A stretch of DNA of 64,000 bases from Planctomycetaceae bacterium (GCA_021732995.1 JAKFWA010000070.1:1-64000); one strand, 5' to 3'. Positions 42,520-52,353 are shown, numbered from the stretch's first letter. A program made the numbers and translations. Notes: generated from the letters alone by a model not told the origin.

Positions 42520-45135
42520 ATGAAGTCGTTGCAATACGGTGGGGCGGCCTTGGTGGCCCTGATCTTGTCGCTCTCCCCATCGGCGTTACGCCCTGCGGAA
42601 GCGCAGTCGAATGAGCACCCCGATCGCATGGTTCAGCCGGGTGTGCCCCAAGGAAAAGTCACGGCAGGGCAGTTCAATGACAGCCAGATCTTTCCCGGAA
42701 CGAAGCGCGACTACAGCGTCTACGTGCCGGCTCAATACAAAGCCGACGAGCCGGCCGCGCTGATGGTGTTCATGGACGGCGGTGGGTACTCGAACGTCAA
42801 GGGCGGGTTCCGAGTACCGACGGTCTTCGACAATCTCATTCATCAGAAGAAGATGCCGGTCACGATCGCGGTGTTTGTGAATCCGGGCACCGTCGCGGCG
42901 ACCGTGAAGGGAGCGAAGGATCGCAGCAATCGGTCCTACGAGTACGACTCGATGGGAGATCGTTACGCGAACTTTATGGTGGATGAGTTCCTGCCGGTTG
43001 CGCTGAAGGGGCTCAATGTTTCGAAAGATCCGGCGAAGCGCGCGGCCTGCGGTATTTCGTCGAGCGGCATCTGTGCTTTCACCCTCGCGTGGGAGAAGCC
43101 GGACCAGTTCGGCAAAGTCCTCAGCCACATCGGCAGCTTCACGAACATCCGTGGCGGATGGGCCTATCCGGGACTTGTGCGCAGAACGAAGGACAAGCCG
43201 AAGGCGATCAAGGTCTATCTGCAGGATGGTCGCGATGACCTCAACAATCTGCACGGCAATTGGCCACTCGGGAATCAAGATCTGGCGGCGGCGCTGCAGT
43301 TCGCGGGCTACAAGTACAAGCTCGAAATGACCGAGGGTGGTCACAGTGGCAAGTGGGGCGGCGACTTGTTGCCAGAAGCTCTGAAGTGGTTGTGGGACGA
43401 CAACGCCGAAAGCACGCACATCCCGATTGTCGAAACGAAGCCCGCTTGGGAACCGCATCCGGACGCGGTCGCCAAGGAAGGTGTGCCGAAGGGGACTGTC
43501 GAACAGATGCCTGTCTTCGAGTCGAAAATATTTGGTAATACGATTCGCGATTGGTCGATCTACGTGCCGGCCCAATACAAGGCTGACGCGCCCGCCGCGC
43601 TGATGGTGTTTCAAGACGGCGAGGGCATGAAGAACGTCACTGGTCGCTGGCGCGTGCCGACAGTTTTCGACAACTTGATCGCTCGCGGAGACATGCCGCC
43701 GACGATTGCTGTCTTCATCAACCCAGGTCATGACAAGGACAAGCCGCGACAAAACGGAAAACACTCGAATCGCGGCTTTGAGTACGACAGTCTCGGTGAT
43801 CGCTATGTCCGCTTCTTGCTGGAAGAGGTCATCCCCGAGGTTCGCAAGAAGTACTCCATCTCGGACGATCCCGAGATGCATGCGATTGGTGGTTCGAGTT
43901 CCGGCGCGATCTGTGCTTTCACCGCTGCCTGGGAACGCACCGATGCTTTCCGCAAGGTCTATTCGAGCGTCGGGAGCTTCACGAACCTGCGCGGCGGCAA
44001 CGTCTATCCGTCGCTCGTTCGTAAGACCGAACCGAAGCCGATCCGCATCTACATGGCCGACACGAGCGGTGACGTCGACAACGCTTTCGGAAGCTGGCCG
44101 TGGGCTAACCAGCAGATGGCATCGGCGTTGAAGTACATGGGTTACGACGTTCGCTTCGACTGGGTCGAAGGCTATGCGCACAACTCCGACTTCGGTGGTG
44201 CGAAGTTTCCCGAAGCGATGAAGTGGCTGTGGCGGAAAGACGCTCATACGCCCGTGATCGACACCAAGGGCGATCTCGGCGGCGACCTGACGTTGCTCAA
44301 CCTGCTGATTCGCGGCGAGTCTTGGGAAGTCGTCGCTGAAGGACTCGGCTTCGCGGACGCTCTCTGTGCCGACAAAGCCGGCAATGTCTATTACTGCGAT
44401 ATGAAGGCGGCCTCCGTCGTTCGCATCGGCACTGATGGAACTCGCAAAGAGATCTGCAAGGAGTCCGTCAGCGGCCTCGAATTCAATCCTGATGGAACGC
44501 TGCTCTATGCGTGTCAGGGATCGAAAAGCCGAGTGATCTCAATCAACCCCAGCTCCGGCGAAGTGAAGGTCGTTGCGGAAGGCGTGAAGCCGAACGATCT
44601 CGCAGTGACGAGCGATGGCTTTATCCTCATCACGGAAACCGGAACGCAGCAGGTGACTAGGATCAATCCGCAGACCAGCGAAGTCACCGCTGCAGACAAA
44701 GGTATCAACAAGCCAAACGGCATCGCGTTGTCGCCCGATGGAGGCACGCTCGCGGTCTCCGATTACGGCGGCACTCACACCTGGACGTTCCGAGTCAACG
44801 CTGGCGGAGTGCTCGATGCCAAGATGCCGACAATGCCGATGCGTCTGCCGATCGATCCTAAGGGCGAGTTCAAATTCAACGAACCGCCCCCATACATCCA
44901 GAACTCGAAGGGCGACGGCATGGCCGTCGACAACGCAGGCCGCATCTACGTGACCAGCGACCTCGGCGTGCAAGTCTTCGACCCCACTGGCCGCCCTTGC
45001 GGCGTCCTGCCCAAGCCCGACAAAGATCAGCCCCTCACAACCTGCATCCTCGCCGGGCCGGATCACAGCACGCTCTACATCGCGCACGGCACGAAGATCT
45101 ATCGGCGCAAACTAACGGTGGAGAAATCGAAGTAG
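42520..45135 (+). CDS. tandem esterase domains fused to an SMP-30/gluconolactonase-like propeller
   Basis: This 871-residue exported protein (signal KSLQYGGAALVALILSLSPS) has two esterase (alpha/beta hydrolase, Fes/esterase D-like) domains and a propeller. Domain 1 spans about residues 35-300, with nucleophile motif GISSSGICAF. Domain 2 spans about 320-590, with GGSSSGAICAF. Both share YVPAQYKAD, ALMVF, VPTVFDNLI, YEYDS/FEYDS and GSFTN/RGG landmarks, so they arose by internal duplication. The C-terminal 280 residues match SMP-30/gluconolactonase/LRE-like propellers (CADKAGNVYYCDMKAASVVR, and KPNGIALSPDGGTLAVSDYG). A role in side-chain de-esterification and lactone hydrolysis of plant or algal sugars is plausible, by inference. 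Confidence 0.88.
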   Translation: MKSLQYGGAALVALILSLSPSALRPAEAQSNEHPDRMVQPGVPQGKVTAGQFNDSQIFPGTKRDYSVYVPAQYKADEPAALMVFMDGGGYSNVKGGFRVPTVFDNLIHQKKMPVTIAVFVNPGTVAATVKGAKDRSNRSYEYDSMGDRYANFMVDEFLPVALKGLNVSKDPAKRAACGISSSGICAFTLAWEKPDQFGKVLSHIGSFTNIRGGWAYPGLVRRTKDKPKAIKVYLQDGRDDLNNLHGNWPLGNQDLAAALQFAGYKYKLEMTEGGHSGKWGGDLLPEALKWLWDDNAESTHIPIVETKPAWEPHPDAVAKEGVPKGTVEQMPVFESKIFGNTIRDWSIYVPAQYKADAPAALMVFQDGEGMKNVTGRWRVPTVFDNLIARGDMPPTIAVFINPGHDKDKPRQNGKHSNRGFEYDSLGDRYVRFLLEEVIPEVRKKYSISDDPEMHAIGGSSSGAICAFTAAWERTDAFRKVYSSVGSFTNLRGGNVYPSLVRKTEPKPIRIYMADTSGDVDNAFGSWPWANQQMASALKYMGYDVRFDWVEGYAHNSDFGGAKFPEAMKWLWRKDAHTPVIDTKGDLGGDLTLLNLLIRGESWEVVAEGLGFADALCADKAGNVYYCDMKAASVVRIGTDGTRKEICKESVSGLEFNPDGTLLYACQGSKSRVISINPSSGEVKVVAEGVKPNDLAVTSDGFILITETGTQQVTRINPQTSEVTAADKGINKPNGIALSPDGGTLAVSDYGGTHTWTFRVNAGGVLDAKMPTMPMRLPIDPKGEFKFNEPPPYIQNSKGDGMAVDNAGRIYVTSDLGVQVFDPTGRPCGVLPKPDKDQPLTTCILAGPDHSTLYIAHGTKIYRRKLTVEKSK

Positions 45136-45148
45136 TTTGTACTCACTT

Positions 45149-45236
45149 GTAGGGTGGGACCAGCGTAGCGCCGGCCCACCATGTTTCTGATTGTGTTTGT
45201 TATTGGTGGGCCGGCGCTGCGCTGGTCCCACCCTAC
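45149..45236. repeat. REP palindrome copy 2, upstream of RAYT
   Basis: An outer GTAGGGTGGGACCAGCG / CGCTGGTCCCACCCTAC pair and an inner GCCGGCCCACCA / TGGTGGGCCGGC pair surround a 24-nt centre. It lies 11 bp before the RAYT start and matches 35235-35335 and 45803-45884. Confidence 0.88.
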
Positions 45237-45246
45237 GGGCCACAAC

Positions 45247-45801
45247 ATGTCAGATTATCGGCGCTACTTCGTGGCCGGTGGAACGTACTTCTTTACGTGT
45301 GTCACTCACGAACGACGACCGATTCTCACGACGGACCTCGGTCGAAAATGTCTCCACGAAGCTATTGAAAAGGTACGTACCGATCATCCTTTTCAAATCG
45401 TCGCGATTGTGTTGCTTCCCGATCACTGGCACACGGTGTGGACTTTGCCGCGAGGCGACGATCGCTACCCGCTGCGTTGGATGCGAATCAAAGAAGAGTT
45501 CACGGAACGTTGGTTGGAAGCAGGCGGAGCAGAAACTGCTCAGTCGGAGTCCCGTGAGAAGCATCGACAACGAGGTGTTTGGCAAAGGAGATATTGGGAA
45601 CATACCGTCCGCGACGAAGCTGACCTCAAGCGGTGCGTCGACTACACGCATTGGAATCCGCGCGAGCACAAGCTGGCCGCACGAGTGCGTGACTGGGAAT
45701 GGTCGTCCTTTGATAGGATGGTGCGTGAAGGCGAGTACGACATTGATTGGGGCGGCACCGATCCAACACCCGGTTGGGATGATCCCGAATGGGGCGAATA
45801 A
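45247..45801 (+). CDS. REP-associated tyrosine transposase (RAYT)
   Basis: This 184-residue Y1 HUH transposase of the RAYT/TnpA_REP group cleaves single-stranded REP hairpins. It opens with MSDYRRYFVAGGTYFFTCVT, typical for the group, and contains the HUH-type HWH triad (residues 60-62 in LLPDHWHTVW) and the candidate catalytic tyrosine Y133 in DYTHWNPREHKLA. The start at 45247 is preferred over 45181, because the latter reads through the REP. It is flanked on both sides by matching REP palindromes, the standard layout of a domesticated or mobile RAYT unit. Confidence 0.93.
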   Translation: MSDYRRYFVAGGTYFFTCVTHERRPILTTDLGRKCLHEAIEKVRTDHPFQIVAIVLLPDHWHTVWTLPRGDDRYPLRWMRIKEEFTERWLEAGGAETAQSESREKHRQRGVWQRRYWEHTVRDEADLKRCVDYTHWNPREHKLAARVRDWEWSSFDRMVREGEYDIDWGGTDPTPGWDDPEWGE

Positions 45802-45802
45802 C

Positions 45803-45884
45803 GTAGGGTGTCACCAGCGCAAGCGCCGGCCCATCAATGACAATCAACCATTGGTGGGCCGGCGCTGCGCTGGTCCCACCCTAC
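45803..45884. repeat. REP palindrome copy 3, downstream of RAYT
   Basis: The same bipartite palindrome as copies 1 and 2, beginning one base after the RAYT stop codon. The left arm has changes (GTAGGGTGTCACCAGCG, CCCATCA), whereas the right arm is intact. Confidence 0.88.
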
Positions 45885-45974
45885 AAGCTGTGAATCAGGC
45901 CATCACAACACGTGGACGTCATGATAACTTGCGAAGGACTGCTTTCTGTGGGGTGGTGTGAAGGAGTTGTTGGC

Positions 45975-48900
45975 ATGACGAACATTGCACTTCATCCGAC
46001 CCGCCGTGCGCGTCATGCGTTTCGCAAGACGGCGGGTCTGTTGACGAGGGCAGTGCTCGTGCTGGCGATGATGGTTTCGCAAGCGGCGGCGGATGAAGGT
46101 GGTGATCACTTTGAGAAGCATGTGCGGCCACTGTTGATTGAGCGTTGCTACAAGTGCCACTCGGGAACCGAGAGCAAGGGCGGGCTGCGGCTTGATTCGC
46201 GTGAGGCACTTTTGAAGGGCGGTGAAACCGGGGCGGCGATTGTCCTCGCGAAGCCGGAAGAGAGTTTGTTGATTCAGGCGGTGAGATATCAAAACGGATT
46301 GGCGATGCCGCCGGATGGGAAGCTGACTGCAGCACAGGTTGACGCTCTGGCCCAGTGGATTCGCGACGGTGCTCTCTGGCCGGGAGCGACGACTGCGACG
46401 ACGACTAAAAATGCCGACCTCTTGCCGGTGATCGCACCGAAGACTCCAAACAGCGGCCCATTGGCGTCCGCGCTACAACTGTGGCTGCGGGCCGATGCTC
46501 TCAAGCTGGCGGACGGTGAGAGCGTGCCCGTTTGGCCTGATCAGAGTGGGCATGGTCGCGATCTCTCGGCGACTAAGGGGGTTCGTGAAGGCGGTGTCGG
46601 CGGGCCGGGAAATTTCGTCGCGCAGAGCAATCTGGTCGGCCGGCCGGCGGTGCGGTTTTCGCAGTGGACCGGCCTCGCGTCTTCGCCGGGGAATCCGGTT
46701 GAGATTCGAGGCGACGCGGCCCTCACGATGACAATCGTCATGAACCTCACTCAATTCAAAGGGCAGCATCCTCACTCTACCGTCTTTTGCGTCGGCAACC
46801 CGGCGTATGCGGGTGATCCGGGTAAGCCGCTCGCGGCGCTCATTGAGATCGACCAGCCGCAACAGTTTTCGCTCGACTTCGCGGGCGGCTGGGGGCACGA
46901 CGCCATTCTCGCCCCAGGTTCGTATCAGCCGCTGTTTGGCAAGCCGGTCATCGTGACGATCGTCAAGAAGCCAGGACCGATTCGCGAGACCACGCGCTTC
47001 TACATCAACGGCAAGCTGGCGGGACCGGCAGATGGTAAACCGCTGACCGGACGCGACACCGTGCCCGACATCCAGCATCGTTCGGACGTCGGAGTGTTCC
47101 TCGGCAAGGTACTCAGTTGGTGCGGCGCGATTCAGGGCGATGTCGGCGAGGTGCTGCTCTACAACACCGCGTTGTCTGAAGCTGATCGGCTCGGTATCGA
47201 AACCTACCTTGGTGAGAAGTTCGGATTGTGGATCGATGCCGAACGCTCGCTCGCCGCGAAATCCGTCTACACCGACACCGAGAAAAGCCATTGGGCCTAT
47301 CAACCGATTCGCGAGGTCTCGCCGCCAAAAGTTCGCCAAGAGGACAAAGTGCGAACGCCGATCGATTGCTTCGCGTTGGCGGCATTCGAGTCGCAGTCGC
47401 TCGTACCACCGCCTGAACTCGATAAGCGAATGTGGCTGCGGCGAGTCAACTTTGATCTGACTGGCCTGCCTCCCACACCCGAAGATGTGGATGCGTTTCT
47501 CGCTGATACTTCTCCGCAGGCTTTTGAGATCGTCGTGAATCGGCTACTCGAGTCGCCGCGTTATGGCGAACGGTGGGGCAGGCATTGGATGGATCTCGTT
47601 CGCTATGCGGAGACGACCGCCAACGACGCCAACGCGGTGATGCGGTTTGCCTGGCGATATCGCAACTACGTCATCGACGCTTTCAACAACGACCTGCCAT
47701 ACGACCAGTTCCTGATTGAGCAACTGGCGGGTGACCTGCTGCCGCCGACCGAATCAGTGGCCGTCAACACGCGGCGAACGATCGCGACGGGCTACTTGAT
47801 GATCGGATCGAAGGCGCTGGCCGAGACTGACAAGGAACAATCGCGACTCGACATCGTGGACGATCAGATCGACGTAACCGGCCGGGCGATGCTGGGGCTG
47901 ACGGTTGCCTGTGCCCGCTGTCATGACCATAAGTTCGATGCCATTCGCACGACTGACTACTACGCGCTGGCAGGCATCTTCCGCAGTACCGAGCCGTTTC
48001 AGAACGAGGCCCGCAACGCATCGATGTGGTGGGAGTATCCGGTGCCTCAGGGTGCAGGGCTGGAACCGCTGATCGTAATGGCTCCGAAAGAAGTGCAGCC
48101 GCGGAACCTGCGAGTGCATCTGCGCGGCAATCGGTTCACGTTGGGAAAAATCGTCCCGCGCGGCGCGTTGGGGATCGTCGCGTCGGTCAGCCCTTCGGCC
48201 GAAGACAGTTCCACTCCAATCATCAATCCGCATCAACTGAGCAGTGGTCGGCTCGAACTCGCTCGCTGGATCGCCAGTCCAACAAATCCGCTCACCGCGC
48301 GAGTGCTCGTCAATCGAGTCTGGCAGTTGCACTTTGGCCGAGGCATCGTTGGCACCCCGGATAACTTCGGCACGCGCGGTGAGCGGCCTTCCGACCCCGC
48401 GTTGCTCGACTGGCTGGCGACGCAATTCATCCGCGACGGTTGGAGCGTGAAGAAGCTGCACCGGTTGATCATGCTGTCGAACACCTATCGCTCGCAGAAC
48501 GCTTCGTCATCGAAGGGACGCGAGCAACCTCAGCTTGGGCCGCTGCTCGTTCAGCGTCGTCGGCTTTCCGCTGAAGAACTGCGCGACGCCATGCTGGCGG
48601 TAAGCGGCCGATTGGACCTCACGCCGGGTAGCTCCGAGAGCGGAGAGTTCCTCTTCTCGAAAGCTGAGGACATCAACGCGATGATTCGACCGAATCGCGT
48701 CGGAGCGGATGATGAGTTCTACACGTCATTCCGCAAACGGTCGGTCTTCCTGCCGATCGTCCGCAACATGCTGCCCGATGTGTTGACCCTATTCGACGCC
48801 GCCGACCCGAACGGGATCACTGCGGTTCGCAACGAGACGACAGTCGCCTCGCAGGGGCTGTTCCTGCTGAATCATCCGTTCGTCCGCGACCAGTCGAAAG

Positions 48901-49145
48901 CGTTAGCCGAGCGTCTGTTATCCGACGCGGCGCTCTCAGATGAACGACGCATCGAAGTGGCACATCGCCTGGCCTGCGGTCGTTCGGCAACTCCGGTCGA
49001 ACACGAAGAGACGAACGCCTTCTTGAAGTCATTCACACAGTCAGCGGCGCTGAAGAGCAAGTCTGAGCTCGAGCAGCGACAAGCAGCCTGGCAGGCGTTC
49101 TGTCAGTCGCTGCTGTGCAGTAACGAGTTTCTGCATGTGGAGTAG
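45975..49145 (+). CDS. DUF1549/DUF1553 haem-motif protein with LamG-like insert
   Basis: This 1056-residue exported protein belongs to the planctomycete PSCyt1-DUF1549-DUF1553 family. After a signal peptide (residues 20-40) it has CYKCH (58-62) in the motif RPLLIERCYKCHSG, then a C-type domain with PDGKLTAAQVDALAQWI. A concanavalin-A/LamG-like domain of about 250 residues (LQLWLRADALKLADGESVPV to YLGEKFGLWIDAERS) follows, then DUF1549 with LRRVNFDLTGLPPTPEDVDA and a second CARCHDHKFD near residue 645, and DUF1553 with VNRVWQLHFGRGIVGTPDNF. AAGGAG precedes ATG 45975. Next to it is a DUF1501 gene, the invariant partner. Haem binding at both motifs is expected from the family. Confidence 0.94.
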   Translation: MTNIALHPTRRARHAFRKTAGLLTRAVLVLAMMVSQAAADEGGDHFEKHVRPLLIERCYKCHSGTESKGGLRLDSREALLKGGETGAAIVLAKPEESLLIQAVRYQNGLAMPPDGKLTAAQVDALAQWIRDGALWPGATTATTTKNADLLPVIAPKTPNSGPLASALQLWLRADALKLADGESVPVWPDQSGHGRDLSATKGVREGGVGGPGNFVAQSNLVGRPAVRFSQWTGLASSPGNPVEIRGDAALTMTIVMNLTQFKGQHPHSTVFCVGNPAYAGDPGKPLAALIEIDQPQQFSLDFAGGWGHDAILAPGSYQPLFGKPVIVTIVKKPGPIRETTRFYINGKLAGPADGKPLTGRDTVPDIQHRSDVGVFLGKVLSWCGAIQGDVGEVLLYNTALSEADRLGIETYLGEKFGLWIDAERSLAAKSVYTDTEKSHWAYQPIREVSPPKVRQEDKVRTPIDCFALAAFESQSLVPPPELDKRMWLRRVNFDLTGLPPTPEDVDAFLADTSPQAFEIVVNRLLESPRYGERWGRHWMDLVRYAETTANDANAVMRFAWRYRNYVIDAFNNDLPYDQFLIEQLAGDLLPPTESVAVNTRRTIATGYLMIGSKALAETDKEQSRLDIVDDQIDVTGRAMLGLTVACARCHDHKFDAIRTTDYYALAGIFRSTEPFQNEARNASMWWEYPVPQGAGLEPLIVMAPKEVQPRNLRVHLRGNRFTLGKIVPRGALGIVASVSPSAEDSSTPIINPHQLSSGRLELARWIASPTNPLTARVLVNRVWQLHFGRGIVGTPDNFGTRGERPSDPALLDWLATQFIRDGWSVKKLHRLIMLSNTYRSQNASSSKGREQPQLGPLLVQRRRLSAEELRDAMLAVSGRLDLTPGSSESGEFLFSKAEDINAMIRPNRVGADDEFYTSFRKRSVFLPIVRNMLPDVLTLFDAADPNGITAVRNETTVASQGLFLLNHPFVRDQSKALAERLLSDAALSDERRIEVAHRLACGRSATPVEHEETNAFLKSFTQSAALKSKSELEQRQAAWQAFCQSLLCSNEFLHVE

Positions 49146-49188
49146 TGCGTCGTCTCACCTTAAGGCGAGATGCTTGAGGATCAACACC

Positions 49189-50601
49189 ATGCCAATCACC
49201 ACGACACGACGACAACTTTTGCAGCAGTCCGCCGTCGGTTTTGGCAGCGTTGCGTTGTCGAGCTTGCTGGCGGGCGAGGCGTGCTCTCGCAGCTCTGCAT
49301 CGGGGCCGCTCGCTCCTAAACAATCGCACTTCCTGGCCACGGCGAAACGGGCGGTGCTCCTCTTTATGCACGGTGGAGTTTCGCATGTGGACTCGTTTGA
49401 TCCGAAGCCCAAGCTGACGGAGATGAATGGTCAGCCGCTGCCATTTCCGAAGCCGAAGTTTGAATTCGCTCCGACTGGCAATCTGCTCGCGTCACCTTGG
49501 AAGTTCCGGAAATACGGAGAGAGCGGCATTGAGGTCAGCGATCTCTTCCCACACATCGGCAACTGCATCGATGACATTGCCGTGATCCGCTCGATGAACG
49601 GCGGCGACCTGGTTTCACACGGCCCGGCCTTGCTGAACGTCAACACGGGAAGCGGCGTGTTTGCTCGACCGTGTCTCGGCGCCTGGACGCTCTACGGCCT
49701 CGGCAGTGAGAACCAGAACCTGCCCGGTTTCCTCAGCTTGAGCCCGTCGCTGTATCACGGCGGAGCACAAAACTACGGATCGGCGTTTCTCCCTGCGACG
49801 TTTCAAGGAACGCGACTCGGCGATGGCAACACACACTTCAAGGATGCGCGGCTGTCGAGCCTCGCGCCGGCGCAAGCTCCTGAATTGCAACGCCTGCAAC
49901 TCGACCTGCTCAAGCGACGTAACGAACGCCACTTGCAGAGCATCGGTGAGGACTCAGCACTCGAAGCCCGCATTGAGTCGTTCGAGATGGCATTCCGCAT
50001 GCAGGCCGAAGCTCCCGATGTGATGGACATCAGCCGCGAGTCGGCAACGACTCAATCGGCTTACGGCGTCGGTATCGAACCGACGGACGAGTTCGGTCGA
50101 CAATGCCTCTTCGCCCGGCGCTGCCTCGAAGCCGGAGTCCGCTTTGTGCAGGTCAACTTCAGCTATCCCCGCAACTACTGGGATGCACACGGAGACCTCC
50201 GCAACAACCATACGTCGAACGCCGCCAGAGTCGATCTGCCGGTCGCCGCGCTGCTGAAGGATTTGAAGTCACGCGGCATGCTCGATGATACGCTCGTCAT
50301 CTTCGCCACCGAGTTCGGCCGCACTCCCGCGGCGCAGGGAAATGACGGTCGCGACCATCACCCGCACGCCTTTAGCTTCTGGATGGCCGGCGGCGGCATT
50401 CGCGGCGGTACGACTTACGGCCAGACCGATGAGTTCGGTTACTACGTCGCCGAGAACAAGGTCACGATGCCCGACTTCCACGCGACGATTCTGCATCTGC
50501 TTGGCCTCGACCACGAACGTCTCACTTTCCGCCACGCCGGCCGCGACTACCGCCTGACCGACGTGCACGGTCATGTCGTGCAGGACATCCTCAAAGCATG
50601 A
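49189..50601 (+). CDS. DUF1501 Tat-exported protein
   Basis: This 470-residue protein is the standard partner of DUF1549/DUF1553 proteins. It has a twin-arginine signal (TTTRRQLLQQSAVGFG) and the motifs RAVLLFMHGGVSHVDSFDPK and VIFATEFGRTPAAQGNDGRD, plus a terminal ILHLLGLDHERLTFRHAGRD. The fold is sulfatase/phosphatase-like, but no reaction is established. The start at 49189 follows GAGGATC and falls 43 bp after the upstream stop; the longer form beginning at 49135 would overlap that gene. Confidence 0.94.
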   Translation: MPITTTRRQLLQQSAVGFGSVALSSLLAGEACSRSSASGPLAPKQSHFLATAKRAVLLFMHGGVSHVDSFDPKPKLTEMNGQPLPFPKPKFEFAPTGNLLASPWKFRKYGESGIEVSDLFPHIGNCIDDIAVIRSMNGGDLVSHGPALLNVNTGSGVFARPCLGAWTLYGLGSENQNLPGFLSLSPSLYHGGAQNYGSAFLPATFQGTRLGDGNTHFKDARLSSLAPAQAPELQRLQLDLLKRRNERHLQSIGEDSALEARIESFEMAFRMQAEAPDVMDISRESATTQSAYGVGIEPTDEFGRQCLFARRCLEAGVRFVQVNFSYPRNYWDAHGDLRNNHTSNAARVDLPVAALLKDLKSRGMLDDTLVIFATEFGRTPAAQGNDGRDHHPHAFSFWMAGGGIRGGTTYGQTDEFGYYVAENKVTMPDFHATILHLLGLDHERLTFRHAGRDYRLTDVHGHVVQDILKA

Positions 50602-50620
50602 TGCGGCGGATTGCTCGCAG

Positions 50621-51028
50621 TCAGTTCAGGAAGCGGGTGCGTTCGTCGGGCGTTGGGAGGCGGCAGGTTTCTTTCTGTCCAAAGAGGCGATAACGCTGAC
50701 TCGCCACGATGCGATAACCGAAGTTTCGTAAGGGCCGAGGAATCAGCCAGAGCAAACAGCCGAGGACCGCCCACAAGCCGCCCATCTCGCGAAACACTTT
50801 CACAATCGCGCTCGAGTGCCGCAGTACCTGCCCACGATGGACAACCACTACCGAGCGAATGTTCTCCGTATCTCTGGCCGGAAGCATCGCCGCGGCCGTC
50901 GCCCCTTGCAGGGGAGCGAAGCGAAATCGTGCTTGAGGGTCGCGGCTGATCACAAAGTCGACAAACCGGTTGCACAGGCCACAGACGCCGTCATAAAAAA
51001 TCACAGGCTGCTCGATCGATTCATCCAT
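50621..51028 (-). CDS. thiol-disulfide oxidoreductase, DCC family (DUF393)
   Basis: This 135-residue protein has the family-defining motif FYDGVCGLCNRFVDF with CxxC at the N-terminus, and a C-terminal region GCLLWLIPRPLRNFGYRIVA with the typical YRxxA-like ending. The start ATG at 51028 gives the DCC motif near residue 13; the longer frame begins with a TTG. It is 16 bp downstream of ribF on the same strand. Substrates are unknown. Confidence 0.9.
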   Translation of the reverse strand: MDESIEQPVIFYDGVCGLCNRFVDFVISRDPQARFRFAPLQGATAAAMLPARDTENIRSVVVVHRGQVLRHSSAIVKVFREMGGLWAVLGCLLWLIPRPLRNFGYRIVASQRYRLFGQKETCRLPTPDERTRFLN

Positions 51029-51044
51029 CGGCTCGCCAATTTCC

Positions 51045-51968
51045 TTACAAGGTGCCAATCACTTCCCGAGTACAGCGAATGTCATCGATAAGTTGCGCCT
51101 TCAACGCGTCAACATCGGGGAACGGTCGCGTGTCGCGCAGTCGAGTCACGAACTCCACTTCCAGCGTCTGATCGTAGAGGTCGCCGCTGAAGTCGAGGAG
51201 ATGAACTTCCAGCTTGCGGCGTCGCTCGCCGAACGTCGGATTCGGACCGAGGTTGATCGCCGCCGCCCGACTTTCTCCCTGATGATGCGCGATGCCCGCA
51301 TACACGCCGTCGCGCGGCAGGACCGTCGCGACATGCGTAATGTTGGCTGTTGGAAAGCCGAGTGTTCGGCCGCGCACCGCGCCTTGTACCACGAGCCCTT
51401 GAACGCTGTAACGATGCCCGAGCAGGTCATTGGCCTGGGCCACATCGCCTTCGGCAATCAACGCCCGCACCGCGCTGGATGAGACCATCTGCGTGCCGAC
51501 AAACACTGGCGGCACTACATCCAGCAGCCGATTCGCGTGTTCGCAGAGTTGTTGCAAGACCTTCACGTCACCGGCCCTGTTCCGTCCGAAGAAGAAGTTC
51601 GGCCCTTCTACCAAACCGCGAGCGTCCAGCTCTCCTAACACGACCGCATCAAAAAAATCTTGCGGAGAGAGATTCAGCAGTCGCAGATCGGTCGGGTACG
51701 TGATGAGCACGTCCACTCCGCATTGCTCGATCAGCTCGGTCTTGCGTTCGCGAGTCGTCAGTCGCGGCGGAACCTCGCCCGGTCGCAGGATCTCAATGGG
51801 ATGCGGGTCGAAGGTGAGGACGACGGCCGGAATGTGGAGCTGCCGCGCATGGCGGACCAGCGACGCGAACATCTGCTGATGGCCTCGATGCACGCCATCG
51901 AAGTTGCCAATCGACAACATGCAGCCTCTGTATTCCGAGCAGTCTTCAAATCCCGCCAGCAACTTCAT
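51045..51968 (-). CDS. ribF: bifunctional riboflavin kinase/FAD synthetase
   Basis: This 307-residue enzyme phosphorylates riboflavin to FMN and adenylates it to FAD. The N-terminal nucleotidyltransferase domain has SIGNFDGVHRGHQQMF and VLTFDPHPIEIL, then FFFGRNRAGD and the VSSSAVRALI motif. The C-terminal kinase domain has VQGAVRGRTLGFPTANI and GVYAGIAHHQGESRAAAINLG, followed by NPTFGERRRKLEVHLLDF. The start at 51968 is preferred over 52010. It is a single-copy core gene and shows that this end of the window is chromosomal. Confidence 0.95.
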   Translation of the reverse strand: MKLLAGFEDCSEYRGCMLSIGNFDGVHRGHQQMFASLVRHARQLHIPAVVLTFDPHPIEILRPGEVPPRLTTRERKTELIEQCGVDVLITYPTDLRLLNLSPQDFFDAVVLGELDARGLVEGPNFFFGRNRAGDVKVLQQLCEHANRLLDVVPPVFVGTQMVSSSAVRALIAEGDVAQANDLLGHRYSVQGLVVQGAVRGRTLGFPTANITHVATVLPRDGVYAGIAHHQGESRAAAINLGPNPTFGERRRKLEVHLLDFSGDLYDQTLEVEFVTRLRDTRPFPDVDALKAQLIDDIRCTREVIGTL

Positions 51969-52353
51969 CTCAGATTCCAATCCTTCGCACGCTACGCCGA
52001 GCCCGTTCAAACTGTGTCAGGTCACGCCACCTTGGAAAAGGCTCCGACATCGTTTCAAGGCCCGCCACCGGTAATGTCTACGCAGATCGCCCAAGGTCTT
52101 GCTGGATGGAAAAAACCTTGAAAATCAGGGCTAGATCCGCTGCCGCTACGATCGGCAATCTGCTCAGAACGCCTACCCCAAGATCGGAACTCGAGACTTC
52201 GCGCTGCATACAATCGCCTTCCGTCAATTGCCGTCGACGAGGCTGCCGAATTCTAGCGTGAGCATTGGCGATCGACGAAAGCGGCTGACTTCATCAGCCG
52301 AATGCGCCTTCATCACCGATCGCCCGCACCCCTTCTTTGAGTGAGCCTTAACT
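51969..52353. other. gene-free interval
   Basis: I see no gene or clear structure. It separates the minus-strand ribF from the plus-strand small membrane protein gene and must carry both promoters. Confidence 0.45.

Noticed and set aside
42586-44247. 553-residue minus-strand frame opposite the tandem esterase gene
   Set aside because: Antisense shadow with no family motifs; the plus-strand reading has signal peptide and catalytic motifs.
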